A stretch of 20,000 nucleotides of DNA from Symbiodinium natans (Eukaryota; Sar; Dinophyceae; Suessiales; Symbiodiniaceae), in contig CAJNDS010000112.1 in the NCBI GenBank assembly GCA_905221605.1, positions 179,607 through 199,606 on the forward strand, given 5' to 3'. The first letter of the stretch is position 1, and the number at the start of each line of letters is the position of its first letter. The position numbers were made by a program, and so were the translations under genes. Shown here piece after piece: positions 1 through 9,348 of the stretch. The notes below the pieces were generated by a model that was given only the letters and a program-made list of their open reading frames with translations, did no database searches and had not been told where the DNA came from.

Positions 1-307
1 TCGAATCTCCCTAGCACTCCTATTGTTCCTACAACTCTTACAACGCAGAATCGCCATACTAGTTTGACGCTTTGCCTACTCTTAGCAATCATTGCTCCTG
101 CTTTTCCTTGCAGGAGCAGCGGCTTGTCCACAAAAACTTGCTGGCATACTGTGCAGCCAGCTCAAACCACTACTGCTACCATTTACATTCACTACGGTTG
201 AGGCTGTAAAAGATTCGGTCCGGGATTCTCAAACGACCATCCATAGCCCTTTCTAGCCTGTCAACTTTAGGGCTGGCCGCTCGTCGCTCCTTTGAGGCTG
301 CAAGAGC

Positions 308-638
308 TTACGAGACAAGAAGAGCTTTAGGAGGGCTGTCCCGAAGCAGTCCCCAATAAGCACCACGTCTCGAAAGCTGGTTGAACGCTTTTTTGTTGCA
401 TTGTTCTTGTAAGTCATAGTGATGGCCATAGTAACTAGTTGTAGGAACACAACTACGAGTACTGTCAGTAGTAGCTACGGCAATCGTGATCGTCAGGATG
501 GCAATCACACCAGCAAGTTTGACAGGACTGCCAAGCACACCACCGCACGCCTTCCTCTCCAGTTGCTTGAACTCTGTGGCGACGACGTCCACCACGAGGT
601 AGCGGTGCATTCTGAATGCAGCCAGAGCGAACTCACAG
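308..638 (-). CDS. possible exon(s) of an unidentified membrane protein gene
   Basis: The minus strand stays open from an upstream AG at 639-640 down to a stop at 308-310. From about 634 to about 480, third codon positions are strongly G or C, as in the sure genes of this window; this bias fades towards 308, so the true exon probably ends earlier. The translation holds charged stretches (TEFKQLERKACGG) and then a hydrophobic helix (KLAGVIAILTITIAVA) that could span a membrane. No family is recognised. It lies on the same strand as all other genes and could belong with the exon-like segments near 2.3-2.9 kb. It could also be decayed coding sequence or chance. Confidence 0.3.
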
Positions 639-1920
639 CTAGTAAGGGTGTTCGGTTTTTGGAGTTTCAGAAGTGCATAGAACTAAAGTAAGGAGAGCAT
701 TCAGAGTTTCGGAAGCGCATGGCATTCAATCGGAGACAGTCGGGGAACATTATGGTGCTCTGGAACCTCCCCCCCACCCGTAAGCAAAACGTGTATGCAA
801 AAAGTTTGTACAACCGCTTCCAGAGTACATGAAGACGCATTGCCACACAAAACCTTGCCGTCGACCTCTTTCGCAAAGCAGCAGAAACTCAGTAGAAGCT
901 GTGGCCACCACGTGGCTGTAAAATGGTGCAGCTCATGGCGCAGGGCGATGAGCGCAGTCCTCGGATCTAGCTGCTACCATCCCCTGGCCCTAAACCCGAA
1001 GTAAACCCGGAAAACAAGAGCAAACCTCAACACGAATCCTGCCCCCAAGAACCCAAACCAGTTGCTTGCCTTATTCAAGCCTGCAACTGGTGGACCAGAA
1101 ACCCCGGAGCCAAATGTCGGCAGTTGCTGCCCAGGCTGTGGCCAAAGAGCTCCTTACAGTTTTTAACGTACATACTAGTACATACTATAGTGTCTCCAGC
1201 TCGTCATCCAGTTTTCCAGTGCAGCACGTGAGGACTCCAAACCGACTTCTACAAAGCAGGCTGAAGTTGCTAACACGCGTGAACTTGAAGTAGGGCTGCA
1301 GTTGATTCAGCAAACAAGACCCAAAACTGGAAAAATGAAGGACAAATCTAGTGTTTTGGACACATACAAAAACCTGCACCTGAGCTCCCAGCGGAGCGCA
1401 TGTTGCGCCTCTGCTGCCTGTAAGGCTGGGGGTACTTCTCTTGTGCCCACTCAATTCAATGCAAGCATTTGTGAAAGCCCTAGTACTGCAGCAGCCCAAA
1501 AGTCCAGCCACCTCTCGTCACTGTTTTTCGATGCGAGTTGCAGCATCTTAGCCGGGTTTGGAAGATACATGAGGGACGTTGTGCGTGAGTTTCCGTTTCA
1601 GAAGTTCATCCGAGAACCCAAACCCTGATGCCCGCAAGCGCACATGCCCCGAAGGGTGCGGGCACATACGGTGCCTGGTGGTTTCGTCTGCTTTCTTGAA
1701 GTTTCAGGTCGTTTCGAATTATTTCCTGGAGCTGATCTGAGGGGTGGGGGGGGGGGGGGTGTTTCCGTTCCTTCTCAAATTACACAACATACTACAGAAA
1801 GATGTTTGACGTTTCTGCAGAACATGTCTTTGGTGACCATGCCAAAGCCACTGATATTTGCAGCGTTTTTGCCTCTGTATTCAACACGCTCCGTTGAAAA
1901 GCGTTCGGGTTGGTGACGGC
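639..1920. other. intergenic or intronic sequence without a supported gene
   Basis: Only short open frames without coding character were found on either strand. Two short related stretches read GAGTTTCAGAAGTGCAT (662) and GAGTTTCGGAAGCGCAT (704). An 8-bp inverted repeat CCAGTTGC/GCAACTGG lies at 1058-1065 and 1083-1090. A G-run sits near 1745-1760. Telomere-like fragments such as CCCTAAACCC occur near 990. Confidence 0.5.
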
Positions 1921-1980
1921 GATGATGATGATGATGATGATGATGATGACGACGATGATGATGATGATAACGACGACGAA
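1921..1980. repeat. (GAT)n trinucleotide microsatellite
   Basis: Nine uninterrupted GAT units are followed by a mix of GAT, GAC and GAA. Read on the plus strand it gives a run of aspartate, and on the minus strand runs of isoleucine/valine or serine. The open frames over it therefore come from the repeat and are not taken as genes. Confidence 0.95.
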
Positions 1981-2315
1981 ACTACAACAATGACAATGGG
2001 AAACCTCTTGGTAAACAATATGCATTTTTCGTGGTTTTCGTGGCTTACAAGGAGGCCTGTGCAGAAACCCAACTTTGTTGCACTTCGAAGCCCATCAAAC
2101 AGCCAGGCCCCCATGAACCCAGTCTCCCGCATGTGCCGGCCTGCGCCGGTCAGACCAGCCAACGAAGCCCTTGGCATTGAGCTTGAAGGATTGGGGTTGG
2201 AGAACTTGAGATTCAGGATTCAAAAACATCTGGGATTGCGGGCGCTTTGCGGGTGGGCTCCCTGGCTTTAAAGCAGTCTTGAAAGATTTGTGGGTTTACG
2301 AAAATAGGGGACCCC

Positions 2316-2502
2316 TCACATCAACCTCCGAATCGTAGGATTTTCCTTATCATAAGGACCCCAAGAAGGTGCCCCCTCATTTCGAAAACCCCCAAAAAAT
2401 TCGAAGTATGGCATCTCTGGGGAGGAGGGCCAGGCTTCCTTGAGGGACTCCAAGGCATGGTGCGCCAGGGCCAGGATGCGGAAGAGCCTTCCGAAGCAGA
2501 AG
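2316..2502 (-). CDS. possible exon of an unidentified gene
   Basis: A candidate acceptor (CCTCAG, AG at 2503-2504) is followed by a frame open to a TGA at 2316-2318. From about 2490 to 2400 nearly every third codon position is G or C, for example in the peptide LFRILALAHHALESLKEAWP. This bias is a mark of the sure genes here and is absent from the other frames at this place. Past about 2400 the bias is lost, so the exon may end there and the stop may lie in an intron. No family is recognised. Confidence 0.35.
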
Positions 2503-2604
2503 CTGAGGCGTTGTCGTGCTTAAGGAAGCTCAAACAAACCTTTTGCTCAAGGAAGCTAAAACAAACCGTAAAGGACCCTTTGAACTGCGAGGACTTATGA
2601 CCGA

Positions 2605-2890
2605 CTTGGCGTCTGGAGGGGCGGTAGGGTCTCGCTGCTGGCAGCAGTTTTGCAGAGTTCAGTTGTCTATCGGAAGCACCCAGCCTCGTGTACTGCATCA
2701 GTGCACGTTCAGTGAAGATCTCGCTCATGGGGAAGTCCAACTTCATTTTGAACCTGATGCACAAGAACTCTTGGCGCTCCAACTCGCAGCATCCATTAGA
2801 AGCGATGACAATGATGCACGCGGCAACAAGGCCACTCATTCGTACTTGCACGCACTGTTCCTGCACACCCTTAAGCATCCTTGCACGCAA
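2605..2890 (-). CDS. possible coding segment of a membrane protein, perhaps decayed
   Basis: The minus frame has a hydrophobic helix (GLVAACIIVIAS) followed by a mixed-charge stretch (ELERQEFLCIRFKMKLDFPM) with fairly G/C-rich third positions. Just upstream on the same strand, in another frame, lies a second hydrophobic stretch (TIAMIVCAVAM, near 2960). The two are separated by stops or a frame change. This could be two exons with an unseen intron or a pseudogene. The overlapping plus-strand frame at 2516-3016 is also open, so coding on this strand is not certain. It is 3' to nothing recognised and shares strand with the segments at 2316-2502 and 308-638. Confidence 0.25.
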
Positions 2891-3016
2891 CTGGCCTCAG
2901 ACCATCAAGGAAAGACACAGGCCCATGGCCTAGCAGTCGCTCTCATGGCAACAGCACAAACAATCATCGCGATGGTACAGGTGGAGTACAAACTCGGGCT
3001 GCTTTGGTTGTCGTGA

Positions 3017-4161
3017 AACCCTACACCCTAAGCGCAAAACTCAAAACGAACCACAGGGGGGGGGGGGGCACGCGGAACCTCAACCGCCTTAGAAGCCTCA
3101 AGGCCCAAAGCCTGATTCCAAACGGTGGGGTGGGCATATATACACATGGAATACGGAGTAGACTGAGACATGGGGCATAGCAAGTCTCATACTCATAATG
3201 ATGCGCGACTGTCTCGTCGCAGCTCACACTTGGCCCAAGCCGGGCCTAGCAAGGAAGGTGCTGGGTTCAGCTGCACCATGAGACGGCTCAGCAGCGCGTC
3301 GTCCTAGGGGGATTCCGGCTAAGCTTCCGGGTTAGAGGTTGGATAAGTTGAGGGTGTTAGGGGGCTGCAGAAAAGGGTGGCATGTCACACAGGCACAAGT
3401 TTCCAGAAGCCATGGGTTGGAGAAATAGGTTTGCTTAAACGACCGCCTTCATGGTGCTTCCAAGGGGAACGTACTACAACCCAAAGGTCCTCTGGAGCAG
3501 CAGGGCGAGGAACCGCCGACTGGAAGAGAGCGTTGAGTGCCTCGGAGGAAACGAAAAGGCCAGGCCTCGTCAGGGCCTCAAGGGCCTCTCGCCTTTCTTG
3601 CAAAATTGTCGGGACGTGTTTTTTGGGGCCCTCGGCTACCTTGGGCCCTTGGTGCCGTGTGGGTTTCTTTTCGGAGGGCTTGTGGGTCGTGTGGGGCTGA
3701 CTTGGGGCTGTCATGACATGGGCATCGGTACGGGACCAAAGCACAAAAGCCTCCAAGCCTGGGAGTCCGGACCCCCTCCACCACAGCGGCCTGGCAACAG
3801 CAGAGGCAACAGCAGACCCACGATAGCCTCATTGAAGGGCCAGAGCATTGGGGCAGCGCCATTTCAAAGCAGCACAAGCACCCGGGCTTCTGCACTGATA
3901 ATAGCCGAGAGGCAGCACGTTTCAACAAAGGCACACCGTGGCGCCATCCAACGACATCTGCGCTGTTATGATGTCATGAAACGACCGAATGAACTTTACA
4001 GTTGCTTGGCTATGCATTCCCAGAATCGCCGAGCTGGGCTGTACACGACATTGGGCGGGGGCGGCTGAACTGTACATGACCAGCGCCCCAAGAGACTGAG
4101 ACCTGTTGACAAGCACTGCTCTTCAGGACGAATTGGCGAGTGAGAGTTGACCCTCGCATAG
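3017..4161. other. intergenic stretch downstream of the TMBIM gene
   Basis: No gene is supported. A G-run lies near 3057-3068 and telomere-like CCCTACACCCTAAG near 3020. Open frames overlap on both strands between 3385 and 4068. The minus frame at 3385-3756 has one stretch with a plausible composition (LQERREALEALTRPG), but no motif, start or splice site decides it. Confidence 0.4.
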
Positions 4162-4971
4162 CTATCTTCTTTCACCCAGAAGCTGGAGCATGTAGAGGAA
4201 GAAGTTCAGAAAATCCAGGTACAGGTTGAATGCAGCAAAAGCATACATGTCAAGCGTGTACTCAATGTTGCGCTTGCCTCCGCCAAAAGCGGCAGAGGCA
4301 GAGCCGAAGATTAGCTGGGTGTCATAGACAATGATGAAACCGAACAGCATGGCTCCAACTCCAGCGATGATCTTATTGACGACGACGCTGCCTGGGAAGA
4401 AGGAGTACACAAGGATGAGCATGATCAGCCCCAAGATCATAACCATGATGTAGGCACCACAGCCTGTAAAGTCCGCTTGGGTGCGCACGGCGTAGATCGT
4501 GAGGGCGATGATGAGCACCGCCGTGAGCGCAAAGACGAGCACCACCGACTGCGCCTTGTACTTTGCACAGATGAACCCCACCAGCACACCGAAGCACAAG
4601 GAGAAGGTGGTCAGGTACAAGTAGTTCCAGGGTGCCGTCTTCATCATGCGGAAGTAGCTCTCAATGAGGCCAGTGCCACCGCAGCACATCTGGCAGGACA
4701 TGGCCAAGTCGAAAACCAGCTGGGCCAGGAAGACCGCGCCGACGATGTAGAGAATCCAGACATGCTGGTGAAAGAAGTTCAGGGTCGGCTGGGTGGCGAA
4801 GACAAAAGGCAAGCTGATCCCGAAAGTGATCACCACCATCATCCCAAGGATGCCGTAAACTTTCTTCACGAAGCCGAGCCGGATCTCTGGGGGAAGCTGA
4901 GCATCTCTGCAAGCTAGCTGCGCGACCTCCAGGTGCTCCGGAAAGGCCGGCTGTGGCACGGGATGGGGCAT
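4162..4971 (-). CDS. BAX inhibitor-1 / Lifeguard (TMBIM) family membrane protein
   Basis: Predicted 269-residue multi-pass protein of the TMBIM family. Members sit in the ER, Golgi or other membranes, act as pH-sensitive calcium leak channels and dampen cell death. Family marks, in order from the chosen ATG: a short Pro/His-rich N-terminus; the entry motif IRLGFVKKVYGIL (about 30-42); helices near 38-59, 71-91, 115-135, 141-161, 172-192 and 199-220; APWNYLYL before the third helix; TQADFTG between helices four and five; YDTQLI (216-221) and YLDFLNFFLYMLQLLG near the C-terminus. The aspartates of the last two motifs fit the family's paired acidic residues. The open frame runs upstream to 5097 but contains no earlier ATG (5097 is GTG), so the ATG at 4971 is chosen. 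A pyrimidine-rich stretch ending in CAG (5020-5022) could be its splice acceptor. Length is normal for the family, with no intron needed. Confidence 0.9.
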   Translation of the reverse strand: MPHPVPQPAFPEHLEVAQLACRDAQLPPEIRLGFVKKVYGILGMMVVITFGISLPFVFATQPTLNFFHQHVWILYIVGAVFLAQLVFDLAMSCQMCCGGTGLIESYFRMMKTAPWNYLYLTTFSLCFGVLVGFICAKYKAQSVVLVFALTAVLIIALTIYAVRTQADFTGCGAYIMVMILGLIMLILVYSFFPGSVVVNKIIAGVGAMLFGFIIVYDTQLIFGSASAAFGGGKRNIEYTLDMYAFAAFNLYLDFLNFFLYMLQLLGERR

Positions 4972-5097
4972 GGCGCTGTGCGGGTGCGGCTGTTCGATGT
5001 CCACCGGCCTGCCCACCACCTGGAGCTTGAGAAAGGTTTCTGAGTCGGCTTCCCGATACAAGGGGTACCCATTTCCGAGGTTTCCTATAAGGATCAC

Positions 5098-7091
5098 AGC
5101 CTTTTGGGCACTGAAGGGGACACCCCATCTTGGGAAGTAGCCATTTTAATGGCTAAGTTAGGGTTGCAAAGTTCCAATCCCCCCAGCTTTCGAAGATTCG
5201 GGTTCCCAAAAAACAGCTGTCCAACCCACGCCTTGCCCTGAACCACGGGAAGCGGTGCAGCCATGGCGTCGGTCCGTCTGTTGGCCTGCAATCAGCCCCT
5301 GTCCTCAAGCCAAGTCTTGGCATCGGAGTGGACACATGTCGGGCATACGCACAAGCGGGTACAAAACCAACATGCAACCGCGCTCCGCATCTTCCGGAGG
5401 TTGGGCCGAAGGGCCTCTACCGAAGTTCTTCATGGGGACCCCTGCAGGGCCTCCTCATAGGTGGCGTGCCCAGCATAAAGGAGGATGGCCTGCGGATCCC
5501 AGAAGGAGCTTGGCCGATCTTTGGTGCTCTGAGCTCGCGGATGCCGAAGGTTCGGGGTATAGGGCTGTACAGGCGGGAAGAAGGGTAGGGACGCAGTTTT
5601 TGTCTTTCAGGGGTGGCGCAGGGGGCCTGGCAGAAGTCTGCACCACGCACCAAAGGCTGGAGGTTGGGTTTTGGAAGAGCTGAGAGCAGGACTTTAGGCA
5701 CCGACAGAAGAATCTGGTGTAATTCAGGGAGCTCGCTTGCCTAGACGAGCCCCGGAAGGTGCTTGAAAGTGCTCTTGAAAGTGCTTGGACGTGATTTTGA
5801 AGATTCATGGTTGAAGGGCATCGAGTTGTTTACAGCTTTAGCCCAACCTGTGCAAAAAGCCTGCAAACTCAGGGCAAGAGCCTTCGAGATGAAGGGCTCC
5901 AGCAGCCGCGACCTGCAATTTAACTTTTTGCTTGCTGCTTACAACCCACATTCATCTGTTCCGCTAGTGCGGAATAAGCCCTGAGCCAAGGGGGTTTGCA
6001 AGGATCGAGACTGAGGGCTTTCTCCTGCTCTACAAGTCTCGTTCGAGCGGCTTCTGGGCTAACTTCCGCCCATGTTCCCTGCCTCTTTCAGGGTTAAACA
6101 AAGGCTTCGGCTTGCTACTGTCATCTCATGTCTCGCCAGTCCATACTGGCCACTAGCTCTTAAGCCCATGCTGAGCGCCAGAGGCATCAGAACTTTCAAG
6201 AGGATTTGCCGGATGTCGATCTTAGGTCAGGACTTCTTGGGGTGGATGTATAGAAAGCCTACACCCCGCAACCTTAGGCCGCCGAAAAGAACGAGGGAGG
6301 CAGAGACCGCGGCTCGCCCATCAAGAGGTAGCGCTGCAGCCTCTTGTGGAGGGCAATGCAGACCACTTGACTCTGAGGGCGCGAGAGGAGGTTGCAATCT
6401 CATGTGAGGTCACTTGACTTCTACCGTCACCTTGTTCTTCACTTCGCGGATATCGCTACGGACTGACAGCTGCCTCAGCTACTTAGGGTCTAGGGCTGCC
6501 ACAGCTTCAAGTGGCGCGGGAGACCGAGCTCGAAGACCTCCGTGGAGAGAAGGGGTCGAGAATCCCCTGCTCTGGAAGGGGGCCCGCGAGGCATCACGTG
6601 CCAGTGCGGGGTACACCCATCAACGGGCAAAGGCTGAGAGCGCACAAGCCAACAAAGGTACAGGCAGGCACATGGAGGCTTTACTCAGCCCTGCACCAGC
6701 TTCCTGACCACTGCCTTCTCCACCCTCGGTGCCAGGAGATCAGTTCAAGAGCAAGCGCATTGCAATCCTAAAAGCCGTGCTGGAGCTGCCAAGACCACTC
6801 CAGGGGAGCATTCTAAGAGAGCCCTTCTTAAGGGGCCAAAAGCGGCAGAAGAATGCGGGGACCGCGAGACAGAAACGAAAAATCCCCTGCTGGACACAAG
6901 AAGCGACCCCATCCAGCCCAAAACGCAAACTAAACGCTTGCGACTTTTTCACGACACGGAGCGGTGCAAGCCTCAACGCACGGGACCTAGACGGCAGAAC
7001 GATTTCGATTGCGGAACCTGCCAGGGGCTTAAGCGGGAGCGGGACTTGGCACCTTCCATAAGGCCAAAAGCTAAACCCCCTTGCCTTTTAG
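5098..7091. other. gene-poor stretch upstream of the TMBIM gene
   Basis: No gene is supported. The open frames between 5150 and 7060 lack motifs and consistent third-position bias. An imperfect tandem of AAGTGCTTGA-like units lies near 5757-5792. The stretch may hold the 5' untranslated region or upstream exons of the TMBIM gene, which cannot be placed. Confidence 0.4.
5137..5157 (+). other. hairpin resembling the dinoflagellate spliced leader
   Basis: TAGCCATT and AATGGCTA are perfect 8-bp inverted arms around TT. Plus-strand bases 5137-5147 equal GTAGCCATTTT, which is part of the known dinoflagellate spliced leader (CCGTAGCCATTTTGGCTCAAG), followed after two bases by TGGCTAAG. It lies about 170 bp upstream of the TMBIM start but points away from that gene; the minus-strand reading matches less well. 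A relic leader or a chance palindrome are both possible. Confidence 0.25.
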
Positions 7092-7495
7092 GGCGGCCGA
7101 CACCTACTGGGACCACCGATGTCCAAAATCAGTATGGAAACCAGGGGCGACTCCGATTTTTTCAAATCGGGGCTACTTATCTTCGCTGCTTAACAAAACA
7201 AGCAGCTCGTAGCCTTAAAGAATGATCTCATGCATTAGTCTTGTATTATGTGAGTCGATATTCGTTCCGCAAGTACATGATTCTGCTACTATGGCTAACA
7301 TAGCTAGAGGTCAACTTGGACTTTGAAGTATGAGTTTGTGAGTGCCGGGAAAAATGGCAGAGAATGAAGGACAGCTACTGTGGCGGCCGATGCCCAAGAT
7401 GATTCTTATAAACAGGGGCGAACTTAGATTGTGTAATGTGGAAATCTGTTTGATAAGAAAACACAGCTTGTAGCTCTTAACAAAGATCTCATTTC
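7092..7495. repeat. diverged two-copy repeat
   Basis: Two segments share an ordered set of short matches: GGCGGCCGA (7092 and 7382), CAGGGGCGA (7142 and 7413), and a closing block of CAGCT.GTAGC..TTAA followed by GATCTCAT (7203-7231 and 7464-7492). The spacing shrinks from 290 to 261 bp, so the copies have gained or lost bases. No coding frame or known RNA fold was recognised in either copy. They may be copies of an old non-coding mobile element. Confidence 0.5.
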
Positions 7496-8583
7496 CTCAG
7501 TGGTTAGATATGAGTTCCCCCAAGTTAAACAAATACATGGCCTCCCGGTATTTACATGTACATGGTCACCCCCATCCAGATCCACGCCCACATCTGTTTG
7601 AGTTAATTTGAATTAAAACGTGTGCTCCTCTCATTCATGAAACGAAGATGCTGGAAGTGCTGCAAGTACCAGGCTTGCCTTACGCAAACTACTGTCGTTG
7701 TGGAGGCTTCTGAGATAGGACTTGTTGAGAATTCAGTAATCGGCAGAATTGGTCGAAACCTGTTACGTACTTTGAGGCTCCAGGCACCAATATTTTGGGA
7801 ACTGTGCACCACTTGAGAGGCTTCTAGTTCTAAGCACAGTACAGCGGCGACAGGGTGCATTTGGGATGCAATGTGGATCTCAGATGCTTAGAGGAACTGC
7901 GTTGCCGTTTCTACATCACAGCTTCTAGCATGCGGCCTGAGCGTACAAAGCTGATGCAACGTCTTGCACATGCAGACTCAAAACAGAAGCCACGTGCAGA
8001 AGCCGTAAGTACAGACACAGAGCCTCGCTTCGACTGGGTGCAGTTTTGCCCCCTGCTTTTCGGAACGATTCCATACGCAACTGACTTGCTGAATAAGCGT
8101 TCAAAAGCACGCTCAAATGATGTTCAGAACGATGCTACAAAGAAAGCAACATCAACACAGATGCTAAGAGCGAAACGGCGAAACAAAAAATGAAAAACTT
8201 GTGCTGAACGTCATGAACAAGACAAACGATGTCCTTCACACATTGTCTCAGTAGAGCGAAATCATTTCAACACACACCGTTTGATAGACTCCTGGCCGGC
8301 TTTGGGGGAAGAAATGCCGACCTGACATTGACCTGAAGTGCTGCCATGCCGCTACGCGCGGCGAGGCAAAGTTTGCGCTCTGGGCAAATGATCAAGTCTA
8401 CGCCCGGATCTTAGGCGGAGCTTGTGTAAGGCTTTAAGCCTCCCGATAAGGCAAACAGAAGACACAGCATTCACGCTCTGAGGCCCCCTGCCACTGTGAC
8501 TGAATGCGGAGCGGTCGGATGAGGCAGTTCCTTAGCTGGTGGTCGACATCTGCCACAGGTGCTGGCGACTGTCATGGGCTTGC
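7496..8583. other. AT-richer stretch without a recognised gene
   Basis: Sequence from about 7200 to 8300 is visibly richer in A and T than the genes. A 112-codon plus-strand frame at 7855-8193 is lysine-rich at its end and has no recognised motif; it is not taken as a gene. Nothing else could be supported here. Confidence 0.4.
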
Positions 8584-8659
8584 AACCTATCGCGTGCATC
8601 ATGTCAGGTGGACAGGACTTGCAAGCTTACGTCATGCCAGCCTTCGGACGCGATAGGTT
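8584..8659. repeat. inverted repeat, 12-bp arms
   Basis: AACCTATCGCGT at 8584-8595 is exactly complementary to ACGCGATAGGTT at 8648-8659, with 52 bp between. No pairing partner or downstream T-run suggests a terminator. Function unknown. Confidence 0.5.
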
Positions 8660-8753
8660 CGGACTTGAGGCTTTGGGGTTGAGAACGAAGGCCGAAAGAC
8701 AAGCGCAACCCTGCTATGACCTTCGAAGGCCTGAAGCCCCAACAGCCCCACGC

Positions 8754-8831
8754 AATCGTGGTGTTCTGGGGCACTGGCTCCAGGCTGACCTCCAGCGGCA
8801 CGCCGCCACTCTTCCGGATCATCTCCGCATC
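8754..8831 (-). CDS. possible 26-codon internal exon
   Basis: A pyrimidine-rich stretch ending in TTCTCAG (AG at 8832-8833) directly precedes GATGCGGAGATG, a good 3' splice site of the AG|G type. The next 26 codons have G or C at almost every third position and read through DAEMIRKSGG and LEVSLEPVPQNTTI. The 3' border is uncertain; a GC donor at 8752-8753 would keep the frame, and dinoflagellates are known to use GC-AG introns. The family is not recognised and neighbouring exons were not found. It lies downstream of the GCP-like gene on the same strand. Confidence 0.35.
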
Positions 8832-8843
8832 CTGAGAACATGA

Positions 8844-9348
8844 GGTACAAGGCTGCAGAAGTATGCAGGACCTAGGGCCGTATGTCAAGGTTCTGCATGT
8901 GGCGAAGGTAGACCCCTCAGACTCTGTGCGCTTTGAGGCTTGACAGTACGTTGACACGAGAAAAGCACGTAAGGGCTAACAGAAACGTGCTTTCCCTTCT
9001 GTTATGGACGTTCAATGTTTGGGGTTTTCCGGTTATGCTCATGTTCATGCTGATGCTTGTGCTTACCCAAGAAGTTGAAGATTTGACCCTAAAACAGTTT
9101 CATGTCAGGTACCGAGAGCTGGAAACTAGCTTCAGAATCTTAAGAATAGGACAACACGTTTCCTTGTGGAAACAACCGCTGAACTCTTCACGCTTCGTAA
9201 TCCACCCAAGGGTTTAGGGGGATCACGTGGAGAGCGTGCCTCTGTGATGGTCGTAGACACGTCCTTGTGGTACAGGGGTGGTCTCTCCTGAGTCTGAGTG
9301 CTGCTTAGGCATCTCTAGCTGCCTTCCTTTGTTGCACCGACGACACCT
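8844..9348. other. intergenic stretch 3' of the GCP-like gene
   Basis: A plus-strand frame at 8933-9217 includes a hydrophobic run (MLMFMLMLVL) but has no coding bias or motif. The stretch is most simply the 3' flank of the gene ending at 9349. Confidence 0.35.

Noticed and set aside
1858-2271. Poly-aspartate protein on the plus strand
   Set aside because: The acidic run is the (GAT)n microsatellite; the rest of the frame has no coding character.
3451-4068. 205-codon plus-strand frame
   Set aside because: No motif; overlapping frames are open on the other strand, and composition does not favour this one.
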